From: Malaya genurostris
Taxonomy: Eukaryota > Arthropoda > Insecta > Diptera > Culicidae
Direction of reading: 5' to 3'
NCBI RefSeq assembly: GCF_030247185.1
Contig: NC_080570.1
Location: 149,268,641 to 149,332,640 of the forward strand
DNA: 64,000 nucleotides
The number at the start of each line of letters is the position of its first letter. The first letter of the stretch is position 1. This document shows positions 1 through 10,392 of this stretch, piece after piece. A program made the translations under genes and the position numbers. A model generated the notes under the pieces. The model worked only from the letters and a program-made list of their open reading frames with translations. It ran no database searches and was not told the DNA's origin.

Positions 1-2075
1 CAGAAATATTATTCCTAAAATAGATTCTTTTAAATTCCTACAGTTAAAACATTCTTGAAGCAGTTGACTGCAAAATGGCCCCTTCTTTCAGCGATCGTAT
101 CCTTCGATGGCTAAGTCACCCACCGAGGTCACGGATACAATCACTGTTATACAGTGGAATTGTAGAAGTATCATCCCAAAAATAGATCCTTTCAAATTTG
201 TAGTAAATAATATGAAATGTGACGCATTTGCTTTATATGAATCATGGTTAACTTCTGAAATACCCCTCAACTTCCACGATATTAACATTATTCGCTGGGA
301 TCGAGAAACCCCGTAAGGAGGAGTACTTTTAGGGATCAAAAAGTGCTATTCGTTCCATCGTATTAACCTCCCCTCGATACCAGATATTGAAGTTGTTTCA
401 TGTCAAGTCACAATGACCATGTATTGCTTCCGTCTACATTCCCCCAAGAGCCTCGATTGGGCACCGACGGTTTTGCGACCTCATAACTCTCCTTCCTGCA
501 CTAACGTTAGTTTTAGGAGACTTTAAGTCTCATGGTACGGGATGGGGCTGTCTTCATGATGATAACAGATCAACTTTGATCTATGATCTTTGCAATTTGA
601 CCATTTTGAATACGGCAGAAATGACACGCATTCCTGCACCACCAGCGAGACCAAGTGCACTGGATCTTTCCATTTGTTCGACATCGCTGCGGTTGGATTG
701 AAAGTGGAAGGTAATCCCTGAACCCCACGGTAGCGATCATTTGCCGATCGTAATTTAAATCACCAGCGAATTGAGATCATTGGAGACGATCAATGTTTCG
801 TATGACCTCACACAAAATATTGATTGGAAATATTACGCAAATTCGATATCTGAGAAACTAGATACAACACAAGAACTTCCTCTGGAGGAAGAGTACACGT
901 TTCTGGCTGACTTGATTCTCGATACCGCGATTCAATCTCAGACCAAACGTGTAGCCGGCGCGAAAACTTACATTCATCCTCCCAACCCGTGGTGGGACAA
1001 AGAGTGCTCAGAACTGAAAGTAGAAAAAACTTCAGCTTTCATCGCGTTTAGAAAAAATGGAACACCAGATAACTATCGAAAATACGCGTCGTTAGATTTT
1101 AAAACGAAAAGCATAATTAAAACTAAGAAACGCGGTTATTGGCGTCGGTTCGTAGAGGGATTGTCGAGAGAAACATGAATGAGCACTCTTTGGAATACGG
1201 CCCGACGAATGCGCAACCATAATACCACGAACGAAAGTGAGGAATATTCTCACCGCTGGATATTCGATTTCGCTAAAAAAGTATGTCCTGGCTCTGTTCC
1301 GGAGCAGAAGATTACAGGAACGAAACACCGTTTTCAATGGTAGAGTTCTCACTTGCGCTCCTGTCATGTAACAATAAAGCTCCGGGGCTAGACAGAATCA
1401 AATTCAACTTGTTGAAGAATCTGCCTGACCCCGCCAAAAGACGCTTGCTGAATTCATTCAACGAGTTCCTCACGGGTAATATTGTCCCACACGACTGGAG
1501 ACAAGTGAGAGTGATCGCCATTCAAAAACCAGGGAAAATAGCTTCCGATCACAATTGGTATAGGCCGATTGCTATACTTTCCTGTATCCGAAAATTGTTC
1601 GAAAAAATGATTCTATTTCGCCTAGACAATTGGGTCGAGACTAATAGTTTGCTTTCAGATACACATTTTGGCTTCCGCAAGGGCAAAGGAACGAACGATT
1701 GTCTTGCGTTGCTCTCAACAGAAATTCAAATGGCATTTGCTCGTAAAGAACAAATGGCATCAGTTTTCCTAGATATCAAGGAGGCTTTCGACTCAGTCTC
1801 TATAAATATCCTGTCTGAGAAGTTGCATCAGCATGGTCTTTCGCCAGTTTTGAAACTTTTTGTATAATCTATTGTCCAAGAAACACATGTATTTCGCGCA
1901 TGGTGATTTGTCGACAAAACGATTCAGTTACATGGGTCTTCCTCAGGGCTGATGCTTAAGCCCCCCTTTTATACAATTTTTACGTGAACAACATTGATGA
2001 ATGTATCAACACATCATACACGCTAAGTAATGCGATGACCTGCCAGATCGTGCTGCATCCGTCGGAACAATCAGT
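1..2075 (+). mobile_element. Degenerate 5'-truncated I-like non-LTR retrotransposon
   Basis: This is a decayed relative of the full-length element at 3933-9983. It begins inside the end of ORF1 and covers the endonuclease and the first part of the reverse transcriptase. It stops near the catalytic LADD region, where a mariner remnant begins. Matching landmarks include QWNCRS, ALYESWLT, PNPWWDKECSE, APGLDRIKFNLLKNLP and FGFRKGKGTNDCLALLS. Many stops and frameshifts break it, so it is a fossil. It is more GC-rich than the intact copy, so it may belong to a sister subfamily. Confidence 0.9.
107..2075 (+). pseudogene. Broken ORF2 (endonuclease/reverse transcriptase) of the degenerate LINE
   Basis: The reading frame opens at ATG 107 and hits a TAA at 314-316, where the intact copy has a tyrosine codon (CCG TAT GGT becomes CCG TAA GGA). 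Further coding pieces lie at about 771-1178 and 1283-1867, each ended by a stop or frame change. They encode the APE-type endonuclease (QWNCRS near the start, HGSDHLPI near 740) and RT blocks up to FLDIKEAFDSVS. No RNase H region is present. It cannot make a functional protein. Confidence 0.88.
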
Positions 2076-2990
2076 AATCAGAAGGAGCAATGTCAGGAAA
2101 ATACGGCGGGTGCGGAAAAATGTCCCACTTTAGAGTTTCCAAATATTTTTTGACGACTTTCATGCAGACGAGTAACATTATCATGTCTTTGTTTGATTTC
2201 CGGTCGTTCTGTTCGTAATGCACGGACCAAACGCATCATTTGCAGTTTGTACCGATTGCCCGTTATAGTTTTCGTTTGGTTGTAGCAGCTCATAGTACAC
2301 AATACCCTTTTGGTCCTACCAGACCCACGAATATTCGGCTTTGGTGTTGATGTTAAGGTCGATGGCAACAATTGGCCGGGTATAGCGTAGTATTTTTTTT
2401 TCGTGAGATTATTATAGGATATCCAATTTTCATCCCCAGTAACAATTCGATGTAAAAACCCTTTCTTTATTGCCTTTGAATCAACTAATCGCAAAAGAAA
2501 AATCGCCTTCTAATGTCTCTCGACTTCAGTTCATAAAACACTAAGCTGCTTTGCTTTTGAATTATTCCCGTGGATTTTAATCATACAGAATCTGCTTGGT
2601 GAGTCACTTCGAATGATTCTGCAAGCTCCTCCTGCGTTTGACTCGGATCTTCATCGAGTAATACCTTCAACTGGTTATCTTAGATTTTTTTTGGTCAAGG
2701 CCTCCATTCGAAACCATTCCCTACATGAAATATCAGTTGGAGATCACCATTAACATCCACAAGGATTCGATGCGTCTTAGCTGCCCTTTTCTTACAATTA
2801 AAACAGAAAACTAAAACTTCCCGCAAATGCTGATTAGTTAACACAAAATCGCTCATAATTAACACAGCGAAAAACAAGGTTCTATTAATGACAGATGTCT
2901 AACCTGCGAAAACTATCGACAGCAGCTATTACTGTTCAATATTCATAACAGCCAGAACCATCTTTTGAAAACGGACCGAACTAATTTGTA
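2070..2990 (-). mobile_element. Mariner-like transposon remnant (transposase fragments)
   Basis: On the minus strand an N-terminal piece near 2877-2695 reads like the mariner helix-turn-helix start (LREVLVFCFNCKKRAAKTHRILVD). A second piece at 2494-2093 carries GFLHRIVTGDENWISY, the block holding the first catalytic Asp. Further on, minus-strand bases 2130-2085 give the typical HPPY-PDIA motif just before the last Asp. Stops and frameshifts separate the pieces. It abuts the truncated LINE at about 2070. I could not see inverted termini or a TA duplication. Confidence 0.85.
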
Positions 2991-3690
2991 CTCCCAATAC
3001 TTTAGATTAAGTCGTATCAGAGCTAGTTGTGGATTACTACGTTTCGGTTAGAATACAGGTAATTTGCTAGTTACTTACGAAAAACAGCTTGCAATATGTC
3101 AACCATGACAATGACAATCATCTTGCAGTTCAACACGGTAGTACCTGCGAGAAACTGGAGAAAAAGACAGCTACATTCAAGAATAATAGACCTTCTGTTA
3201 CATCAGCCCAAACAACTCCAGCATTTCGGTAATAGAATTTCAAAACTAAACAATATAGATTAATTTCAAGCCAACTCGAACAAATGTTAGCAGCACCCTC
3301 TCAGATTGTAGACTTTATCACAAAAAACCACTTTGTTTTCCATAATTGATAATTAACCTTTTGTTTTAAAATTTTCAGTCATATTTTCGATTTAAAATTC
3401 CGAAAAAAATCCTTGTCCTACACTGAAAAAATTGACTTTAAAAATCTAAATCGAAAATTTGACTAATTTTGTGAAAATCTCTAGTACAACACTTTTTTGT
3501 AGGATTTGTCATTTTTCGGCAATAACTGACTATCTTTTCCTGTTCCGGAGATGTAATGATTGCAGTCATACAAATCGCAATTTTTTCTTTCCGGTCAATT
3601 TTATCGGGGTTATTCAACCAGTTTTCACAAGCTTAGTCCGACTTGAAAGTTAATCTTAAGGTGCGAATTAAGTTCGAAAGTTAAATGGCT
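2990..3690. other. AT-rich non-coding stretch
   Basis: No coding potential was seen. The part from about 3280 to 3470 (CACCCTCTCAGATT, then CCTACACTGAAAA) resembles 22735-22950, so it is probably another dispersed repeat of unknown type. Confidence 0.4.
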
Positions 3691-3932
3691 GTTACTTTTG
3701 GTTCATGATATATAATGGCATAAGTGACGTAACCGACAGAATGCTTTCATGTTGCCTTCGCTCAATTTTTTCAGAACTCCAATTGAATAATTGATCAACT
3801 TTAAATATCTAATTGCAGTTACTTCCGATTTCGAAAATATAATCGTGTAAGTGACGTAACCGACAAGTCGCATTTGTTTCTATCCACGCATTTTTTTTCT
3901 CCAGAAATTCACCAATGATTAAGTTAAAATGT
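3690..3932 (+). repeat. Dispersed repeat with TAAGTGACGTAAC motif, two tandem copies
   Basis: Two units about 130 bp apart each end in TAAGTGACGTAACCGAC (near 3721 and 3848). The same module recurs at 10.6-10.7, 29.6-31.8 and 54.3 kb. The full-length LINE is inserted at its right edge, and the interrupted sequence resumes at 9984. Confidence 0.7.
3920..3932. repeat. Left target-site duplication of the full-length LINE
   Basis: TAAGTTAAAATGT here is repeated exactly at 9984-9996, directly after the A-tail. This defines the element as 3933-9983 and indicates a recent, unaltered insertion. Confidence 0.93.
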
Positions 3933-4620
3933 CATTCAGTAATAGCCGTTCAACCGAGAAGGTTGTGTATAGAAGCGTACAGTTTAATAACGCTGGTTGG
4001 TTTACACGCGTTAAATACGACAACGGTTGAACTACAGGTAGAGACCTGTTGGCAGCAGCCGTTAAAACGTATAGTCGTGCTGCATAAGAGAGCCCTAGTG
4101 CTGGGCCAAGCTGGTGAAGGAAACAACAAAGGGCGTTTCCCAAGCTCTACCCAGGCCACAATATACAGCCACAAGTGCTGAGCAGGAGAGTGCAAAGGCA
4201 CATCGAAGAGGAAGAGTGCAAAGACACATAGAAGCAGGAGAGTGCAAAGGCACACCGGTGCGAAGGCACTTCGGTGCAGAAGCATATCGGTGCGGAGCAC
4301 AAGGAAGAAGGAGACAAGACAACTCGGTCTTTCCACTGCCATACAACACGCAGGTATACACCGGTGACCTGCGCTGGTTGCAGCTGGCGAAGACAAAAGT
4401 AAATCGGAAATCGAGTGGTGCTTGATGTCAGGTAGCAGTAGCATCACATCCAACAATCAGCAGCCAACAAGAACATCTAGAGCAACGAGGATCTACACGG
4501 CAGTGCAACGGAGATAGACAACAATTTCAAGGTAGAAGTTTTTTCTTTTCCTTTTGATTGAGTACTGTGTAGTGTTGGTTTCATTTTTTATTTTAAAGTT
4601 TGATTAAAAATTTTAATGTG
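3933..4620 (+). promoter_or_regulatory. 5' UTR / presumed internal promoter of the LINE
   Basis: A leader of about 690 bp. A TCAGT initiator-like motif lies at 3936-3940, three bases inside the 5' end. At about 4165-4310 there are degenerate tandem units built on GAGAGTGCAAAGGCACA and then CGGTGCGAAGGCACTT. Open frames crossing this leader on both strands look incidental. Promoter activity is inferred from how such elements work, not shown. Confidence 0.55.
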
Positions 4621-5910
4621 ATGGATGAATCCATGGACGTAAATCCTAGCATGAATCCGATACCCCCACGAACGAAAAAATATCAGGAGAGTTCTTCTGG
4701 GCCTTGGATAGTCTTTTTTAGACGTATATCAAAGCCATTAAACATTTTTCAAATTAATAAAGGTTTGACATCACGATACTCTTCAATCAAAGAGATCATA
4801 AAAGTAAATAACGATAAAATTCGTGTTGTGGTAAATAATTTGAAACACGCGAATGATATTGTCTCTTCGGAACATTTCAATAAAGAGTATAAAGTTTACA
4901 TACCCTCCAAAGATGTCGAAATTGACGGTGTTGTTACCGAAGCGAGTCTTTCGGTAGATGATTTACTCAAGCATGGTGTTGGTCGTTTCAAGAACTCTAT
5001 GCTTGAGGGTGTGAAAATACTGGAGTGCAAACAACTGTACTCAGTAGTTTATGAAGAGGGAAAAAAAGTTTATCGCCCATCAGACTCGTTTCGAGTGACA
5101 TTTGCCGGGTCTGCGTTGCCGTCCCATGTCTATGTCGATAAAATTCGCCTCCCTGTTCGGCTTTTTGTTCCAAATGTAATGAATTGTACGAACTGCAAAA
5201 AATTCGGCCACACAGCTACTTACTGTAGTAATAAACCAAAATGTATTAAGTGTGAAGGGCCTCATAAAGATAATGATTGCAACAAGGAAATTGAAAAATG
5301 TATTTATTGTGGGAATAGTCCTCATGATGATATTTCAGTATGCACTGCATTTAAAGTGCACAAAGACAAAATTAAGCTTTCTTTAAAAGCACGGTCTAAG
5401 CGCACATATGCAGAAATGCTTAAAACGGTCATTGATGTCCCTCCTTTGGAAACCGAAAACGGGTTTTCAAATCTAGAGGAACCAGAGGACTCTGACTCTG
5501 ACGAAAATAGTGAAGGTAATTCGTTTATCACTACCCAAGGGTCAGTTAAGAGAAAGAAGTCTTCCTCCAAATTACCAAAAAAGACACCTAAAATTTCATC
5601 TTCAAAAAAAGATCCCCGTGTTAAACAAAAAAAGTCAAAACCAAAGACTGTGCCTCCTGGTTTGTCAAATTCACAAACCAATCCAGGATCTAGTACAGAA
5701 AAAGATAATAATCCAGTGGGCTCCATTTCACAGCCACCAACAGGATTACTGAAGTTTTCGGAAATTGTTGAATGGATTTTCTCAGCATTCAATATATCTG
5801 AACCCTTAAAGACCCTCATAATGGCATTCCTTCCAATAGCTAGAAATTTTTTGAAGCAGTTATCAGCTCAATGGCCAATTGTCTCAGGTTTTGTATCTTT
5901 TGATGGATAA
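4621..5910 (+). CDS. LINE ORF1 nucleic-acid-binding (gag-like) protein, 429 aa
   Basis: ORF1 of an I-like element. These proteins bind element RNA and form the ribonucleoprotein that carries ORF2. I start it at ATG 4621 (MDESMDVNP); the open frame extends 21 bases upstream but without an ATG. Three consecutive CCHC zinc knuckles are visible: CTNCKKFGHTATYC (about residues 189-202), CIKCEGPHKDNDC (207-219) and CIYCGNSPHDDISVC (226-240). The N-terminal half looks like the RRM-like region common in these ORF1s. The C-terminal third is acidic, then Ser/Lys-rich and low in complexity, ending in a hydrophobic segment. The frame is intact. It ends at TAA 5908-5910, overlapping the ORF2 start. Confidence 0.93.
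   Translation: MDESMDVNPSMNPIPPRTKKYQESSSGPWIVFFRRISKPLNIFQINKGLTSRYSSIKEIIKVNNDKIRVVVNNLKHANDIVSSEHFNKEYKVYIPSKDVEIDGVVTEASLSVDDLLKHGVGRFKNSMLEGVKILECKQLYSVVYEEGKKVYRPSDSFRVTFAGSALPSHVYVDKIRLPVRLFVPNVMNCTNCKKFGHTATYCSNKPKCIKCEGPHKDNDCNKEIEKCIYCGNSPHDDISVCTAFKVHKDKIKLSLKARSKRTYAEMLKTVIDVPPLETENGFSNLEEPEDSDSDENSEGNSFITTQGSVKRKKSSSKLPKKTPKISSSKKDPRVKQKKSKPKTVPPGLSNSQTNPGSSTEKDNNPVGSISQPPTGLLKFSEIVEWIFSAFNISEPLKTLIMAFLPIARNFLKQLSAQWPIVSGFVSFDG
5903..5910 (+). promoter_or_regulatory. ORF1 stop / ORF2 start overlap (ATGGATAA)
   Basis: The ORF2 ATG (5903-5905) lies five bases before the ORF1 stop TAA (5908-5910). The degenerate copy keeps the same layout, ATGGCTAA at 107-114. This geometry suggests that ORF2 is translated by termination-reinitiation, which is an inference. 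Confidence 0.7.
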
Positions 5911-8900
5911 TTTATCACCCGTCGCAAATGATACAATCACTGTCCTGCAGTGGAATTGTCGAAGCATCATGCCAAAACTTGATTCTATTAAAATATTATT
6001 GCATAGTCAAAAATGTGATGTATTTGCTTTATGCGAAACATGGCTTACTTCAAACATAGCTTTAAATTTTAATGATTTTAACATTATACGTCTCGATAGA
6101 GACTCTCCGTATGGTGGAGTGCTTTTGGGAATTAAGAAATGCTATTCCTTTTATAGATTAAACATCCCTTCAACTTCTAGTATAGAAGTTGTTGCTTGCC
6201 AAATAAACATTAAAGGCAAAGATATTTGCATAGCTTCGGTTTATATTCCTCCAAAAGCACAAGTTGGACAGCAACAGCTTAATGAAATGGTTGAAGCCCT
6301 TCCTGCACCACGATTGATTCTGGGGGATTTAAATTCGCACGGTATTATGTGGGGTTCCGTTTACAATAATAGCAGATCATCTTTAATACAAAACATTTGT
6401 GACAATTTTAGCATGACGGTATTAAATATGGGTAGCATGACACGGATCCCAAGACCTCCTGCACGCCCAAGTGCATTAGATCTATCTCTTTGCTCAAAAT
6501 CAATTCGACTAGATTGCACCTGGAAAATACTGCCTGATTTACACGGTAGCGATCATTTACCAATCATCATCTCAATTAGCAGTAGCAATTGCATTGCTAC
6601 TTCCGCTAGTATTCCATATGATTTGACAAAAAATATCGACTGGATTAAATACCAAAGTAGTATCTCTAGTATTTTGAATTCAATGGAAGAGCTCCCTCCA
6701 CTTGAAGAATATGACTTCCTCATTTGTTCGATTCTGGAGGCAGCAGAACAATCCCAAACTAAACGCTTTCCTGGGCCAACGACTAACAGAAGGCCTCCCA
6801 ACCCCTGGTGGGACAAAGAGTGCTCAGAGGCTAAACTCGCAAAACAAAATGCTTGCAAGACGTTTCTAAAACGGGGAGGAGGAACTCCTCAGAATTTTGA
6901 AAAACTTATGGTTTTAGAAACCAAGTACAAGAGCATACTTCGAGCCAAAAAATGTAGCTATTGGAGACATTTTGTCGAAGGTTTGTCAAGAGATACCTCA
7001 ATGAGCACTCTTTGGAACACGGCCAGACGAATGAGGAATCGTACCGTGGGCAATGAGAGTGATGAATACTCGAACCGATGGATATTTGACTTTGCTAGGA
7101 AAGTTTGCCCAGATTCTGTTCCTACGCAGAGCATTATACGGGAATCTCCTCCAAATAATGGTTTTATTAATAACCCATTTTCAATGATGGAATTTTCTAT
7201 AGCACTCTTGTCTTGTAACAATAACGCTCCAGGGTTGGACAGAATTAAATTCAACTTGGTGAAGAATCTGCCCAACCTCGCAAAAAGACGTTTGTTGGAA
7301 TTGTTCAACAAGTTTCTTGAGCAAAATATTGTTCCACCTGACTGGAGACAAGTGAAAGTTATCGCCATTCAAAAACCGGGGAAACCAGCTTCCAATCACA
7401 ACTCATATAGACCCATTGCGATGTTGTCCTGCATCAGAAAATTGTTCGAAAAAATTATTCTACGACGTCTCGACACTTGGGTCGAGACGAACGGTTTGTT
7501 GTCAGATACTCAGTTTGGCTTCCGTAGAAATAAAGGGACGAATGATTGCCTTGCATTACTTTCGTCTGACATCCAAATTGCCTTCGCTCAAAAGCAACAA
7601 ATGGCATCTGTATTTTTAGACATTAAAGGAGCATTTGATTCAGTTTCCATTGATGTTCTTTCAGACAAGCTTCACCAAAATGGACTCCCAGCGGTTATAA
7701 ATAATTATTTGCACAACCTTTTGTCAGAGAAACACATGCATTTTTCACATGGCGATTTGGCAACACTCAGAAATAGTTACATGGGTCTCCCGCAAGGCTC
7801 ATGCCTCAGTCCGCTCCTCTATAATTTTTACGTAAATGACATTGACAGCTGTCTAGTAACCCCATGTACACTAAGACAATTGGCAGATGATGGCGTGGTT
7901 TCAGTTACTGGACCCAAAGCTATTGATCTGCATAAACCATTGCAAGATACCTTAGATAACTTGTCCGATTGGGCTGTTCATCTTGGTATCGAATTCTCTG
8001 CGGAGAAAACAGAGTTAGTCGTCTTTTCAAGAAAGCATGATCCCGCGCAGCTTCAGCTCCATATGATGGGAAGAATGATCCAACAGGTTTTAACTTTTAA
8101 ATACCTCGGGGTGTGGTTCGATTCCAAATGCACGTGGGGAGGACACATTAGGTTTCTGATAACAAAATGCCAACAAAGAGTAAATTTTCTTCGAACAATA
8201 ACAGGATCTTGGTGGGGTGCTCATCCGGAAGATCTAATAAAATTGTATCAGACAACGATACTTTCAGTGATGGAATATGGATGCGTTTGCTTTCGTTCCG
8301 CTGCAAACTCTCATATTATCAAACTGGAGCGAATTCAGTATCGTTGTTTGCGAATTGCTTTAGGGTGCATGCATTCGACACATACAATGAGTCTTGAAGT
8401 TCTGGCGGGAGTTCTTCCATTAAAAGATCGATTTTGGGAGCTTTCATCACGCCTGCTAATAAGATGTGAGGTGCTGAATCCCATGGTAATTAATAATTTC
8501 GAACGACTAGTCGAGCTTCGATCTCAAACAAAATTCATGACAGTATATTTTAACCATATGTCACAGGAAATCAACCCTTCAAGATATATTCCTATCCGTG
8601 TCAGCCTCCTAAATGTCCCTGACTCAACTTTATTTTTCGATACATCCATGCAGCGCGAAGTGCGTGGAATCCCGGATCATCTACGTTCGACGGAAATCCC
8701 AAAAATATTTTCAAGTAAGTTCAGGCATATTGACTCTGAGAAAATGTTTTACACGGACGGATCGCGAATTGAAGAAGCGACAGGGTTTGGTATGTTCAAC
8801 AATAATGTTTCGGCCTCATTTAGGCTTCAAGAACCTGCATCTGTTTATATAGCAGAGCTAGCAGCAGTTCATTATAGTTTGAGTGTAATCGTCACATTAA

Positions 8901-9595
8901 TTCCAAACCATTATTTCCTCTTCACAGATAGTCTGAGTGCAATTGAAGCCATTCGCTCAAACGCTGCTGGCAAAAATTAACCGTTTTTCCTGGGCAAAAT
9001 AAAACAGTGCCTGAACGACATATTGAACAATAATTATCTAATCACTATAGTCTGGGTCCCGGCTCATCGCTCCATTCCTGGCAATGAAAGAGCCGATATT
9101 TTAGCCAAACGTGGTGCTATTGAGGGTGAAATTTATGAGAGACCAATTGCTTTCAACGAATTCTATAGCTCGTCTCGCCAAAGAACACTTGCCAGCTGGC
9201 AAGCTTCTTGGGATAAAGATGATCTGGGTCGGTGGATGCACTCAATTATTCCGAATATATCGACAAAGGCATGGTTCAGGGGACTGGATGTGAGTAGAGA
9301 TTTCATTCGTGTGATGTCCAGACTCATGTCCAATCACTACACGTTAGATGCACATCTCCTTCGAATTGGGCTCTCCGAGACTAATCATTGTGCTTGTGGC
9401 GAAGGTTATCGAGATATTGATCATGTCGTTTGGACATGCGTGGAGTATCGTGATGTCAGATCTCAACTAATAAATTCTTTGCGTACCCAAGGTAGACTAT
9501 CCAATATCCCAGTTCGAGACATTCTTGCTTGTCGTGACCTTTCATACATGAAAATTATTTACCATTTCATAAAGAAAACTGGAGTTTCAATTTAA
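5903..9595 (+). CDS. LINE ORF2 polyprotein (endonuclease-RT-RNase H), interrupted by one in-frame stop
   Basis: ORF2 supplies target nicking and reverse transcription. The first ATG is at 5903. The APE-like endonuclease spans about residues 10-220 (QWNCRS, CETWLTS, GDLNSHG, GSDHLPI). Reverse transcriptase spans about 440-720 (YRPIAMLS, FGFRRNKGTNDC, FLDIKGAFD, GLPQGSCLSPLL, catalytic LADDG near 659). RNase H begins near 945 (YTDGS, AELAA, TDSLSA) and its fourth acidic site, GNERADILAKRGA, is near 1060. A TAA at 8978-8980 cuts translation after 1,025 residues, inside RNase H. The same frame then stays open to 9595, ending in a Cys/His-containing tail (CACGEGYRDIDHVVWTC). Without that stop it would be 1,230 residues. 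Allelic or sequencing origin of the stop cannot be excluded. Confidence 0.92.
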
Positions 9596-9983
9596 TAAAG
9601 GCCCCTTTCAAGACTTAGTTCTGATCCCAGCTGCGTCCATGAGTTCAACCAATAGCTAAATTAGAATAAAAATAATGTAATGATACAAACAAACTCGAAA
9701 CAGTTTATGAAATTATTAACAAATGTCTGAAAATAACAGCTTATTTTATAATTTATAGAAGTTAATCGTTTGGTTCAAATAATATTTCCGAGTAGATTTC
9801 ATAATTAATGACGAGTTACCTAAGATGATATTTAAGTAATAAGAGAATATGTTTTAATAAATGCAAAACGTTGTGACTATGTTAGAATTAAATTAGGATA
9901 AGAATATTATGTAAAAGTGATGCTACGGCGAAGAAAAACTTATGTAAACTGCCTTAAGAAATAAACGTATTTATGAAAAAAAA
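9596..9983 (+). terminator. LINE 3' UTR with polyadenylation signal
   Basis: A non-coding AT-rich tail of about 390 bp. AATAAA at 9960-9965 lies 10 bp before an A8 run at 9976-9983, which is followed at once by the target duplication. Confidence 0.8.
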
Positions 9984-9996
9984 TAAGTTAAAATGT
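9984..9996. repeat. Right target-site duplication of the full-length LINE
   Basis: TAAGTTAAAATGT, identical to 3920-3932. Confidence 0.93.
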
Positions 9997-10185
9997 ATTA
10001 TTACTGATACTTTTGATTTCAAGAATGTTTTCAGATATGCGACGTAAGCAATTAAGTTCGTTTTTGTGAACTAACCGAATTAATCTGAATGAATTTATTT
10101 CAAAATTCGGCCAAAATCCGTGTCAGAAATGAATTAGACAGTTTGACAAGAGAAAGACATTATCACACCGCTAGGTAGGTTAAGA
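9997..10185 (-). repeat. Right half of the repeat interrupted by the LINE
   Basis: It continues the 3690-3932 repeat and ends in ATTATCACACCGCTAGGTAGG. That matches the terminus of the full repeat copy ending at about 11225 (ATTATCAAACCACTAGGTGG). It is therefore a fragment of the same family as 10393-11230. Confidence 0.6.
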
Positions 10186-10392
10186 AGAGGTTTTTTTTTA
10201 AATTAAGTTAGTGCTGCATTGTTTTGTGGAATCCTACTTAATTATCTGCCTTACATTGCTGAAGTTCACAAATGACAAACTCGTATGAACATGAACGTAG
10301 CGAGGCACCTCTCGCCGATGATAACGCAAATAGGTGAATAATTTGTTGCTAATTGATTGCTAATAAGTTACGGAACTTTTGATTTGGTTCTC

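Larger units (their letters stand above)
3933..9983 (+). mobile_element. Full-length I-like non-LTR retrotransposon (6,051 bp)
   Basis: A complete LINE with 5' UTR, ORF1 (4621-5910), ORF2 (5903-9595), 3' UTR, AATAAA at 9960-9965 and an A8 tail at 9976-9983, flanked by perfect 13-bp duplications. ORF2 has the order endonuclease, reverse transcriptase, RNase H. That RNase H domain and the three-knuckle ORF1 favour the I clade over Jockey sensu stricto. The 5' end CATTCAGTAATAG contains a TCAGT initiator-like start, as expected for an internal Pol II promoter. The only visible lesion is the TAA at 8978-8980. Confidence 0.93.

Noticed and set aside
88..339. Minus-strand open frame over the LINE ORF2 start
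   Set aside because: It is antisense to a clear endonuclease coding region and has no motif of its own.
4114..4425. Open frame of about 100 codons in the LINE leader
   Set aside because: It is created by the tandem GAGTGCAAAGGCACA units. Opposite-strand frames are equally open, and the leader is expected to be non-coding.
5879..5902. Upstream extension of LINE ORF2
   Set aside because: No ATG occurs before 5903 in this frame, and the degenerate copy also starts at the overlapping ATG.
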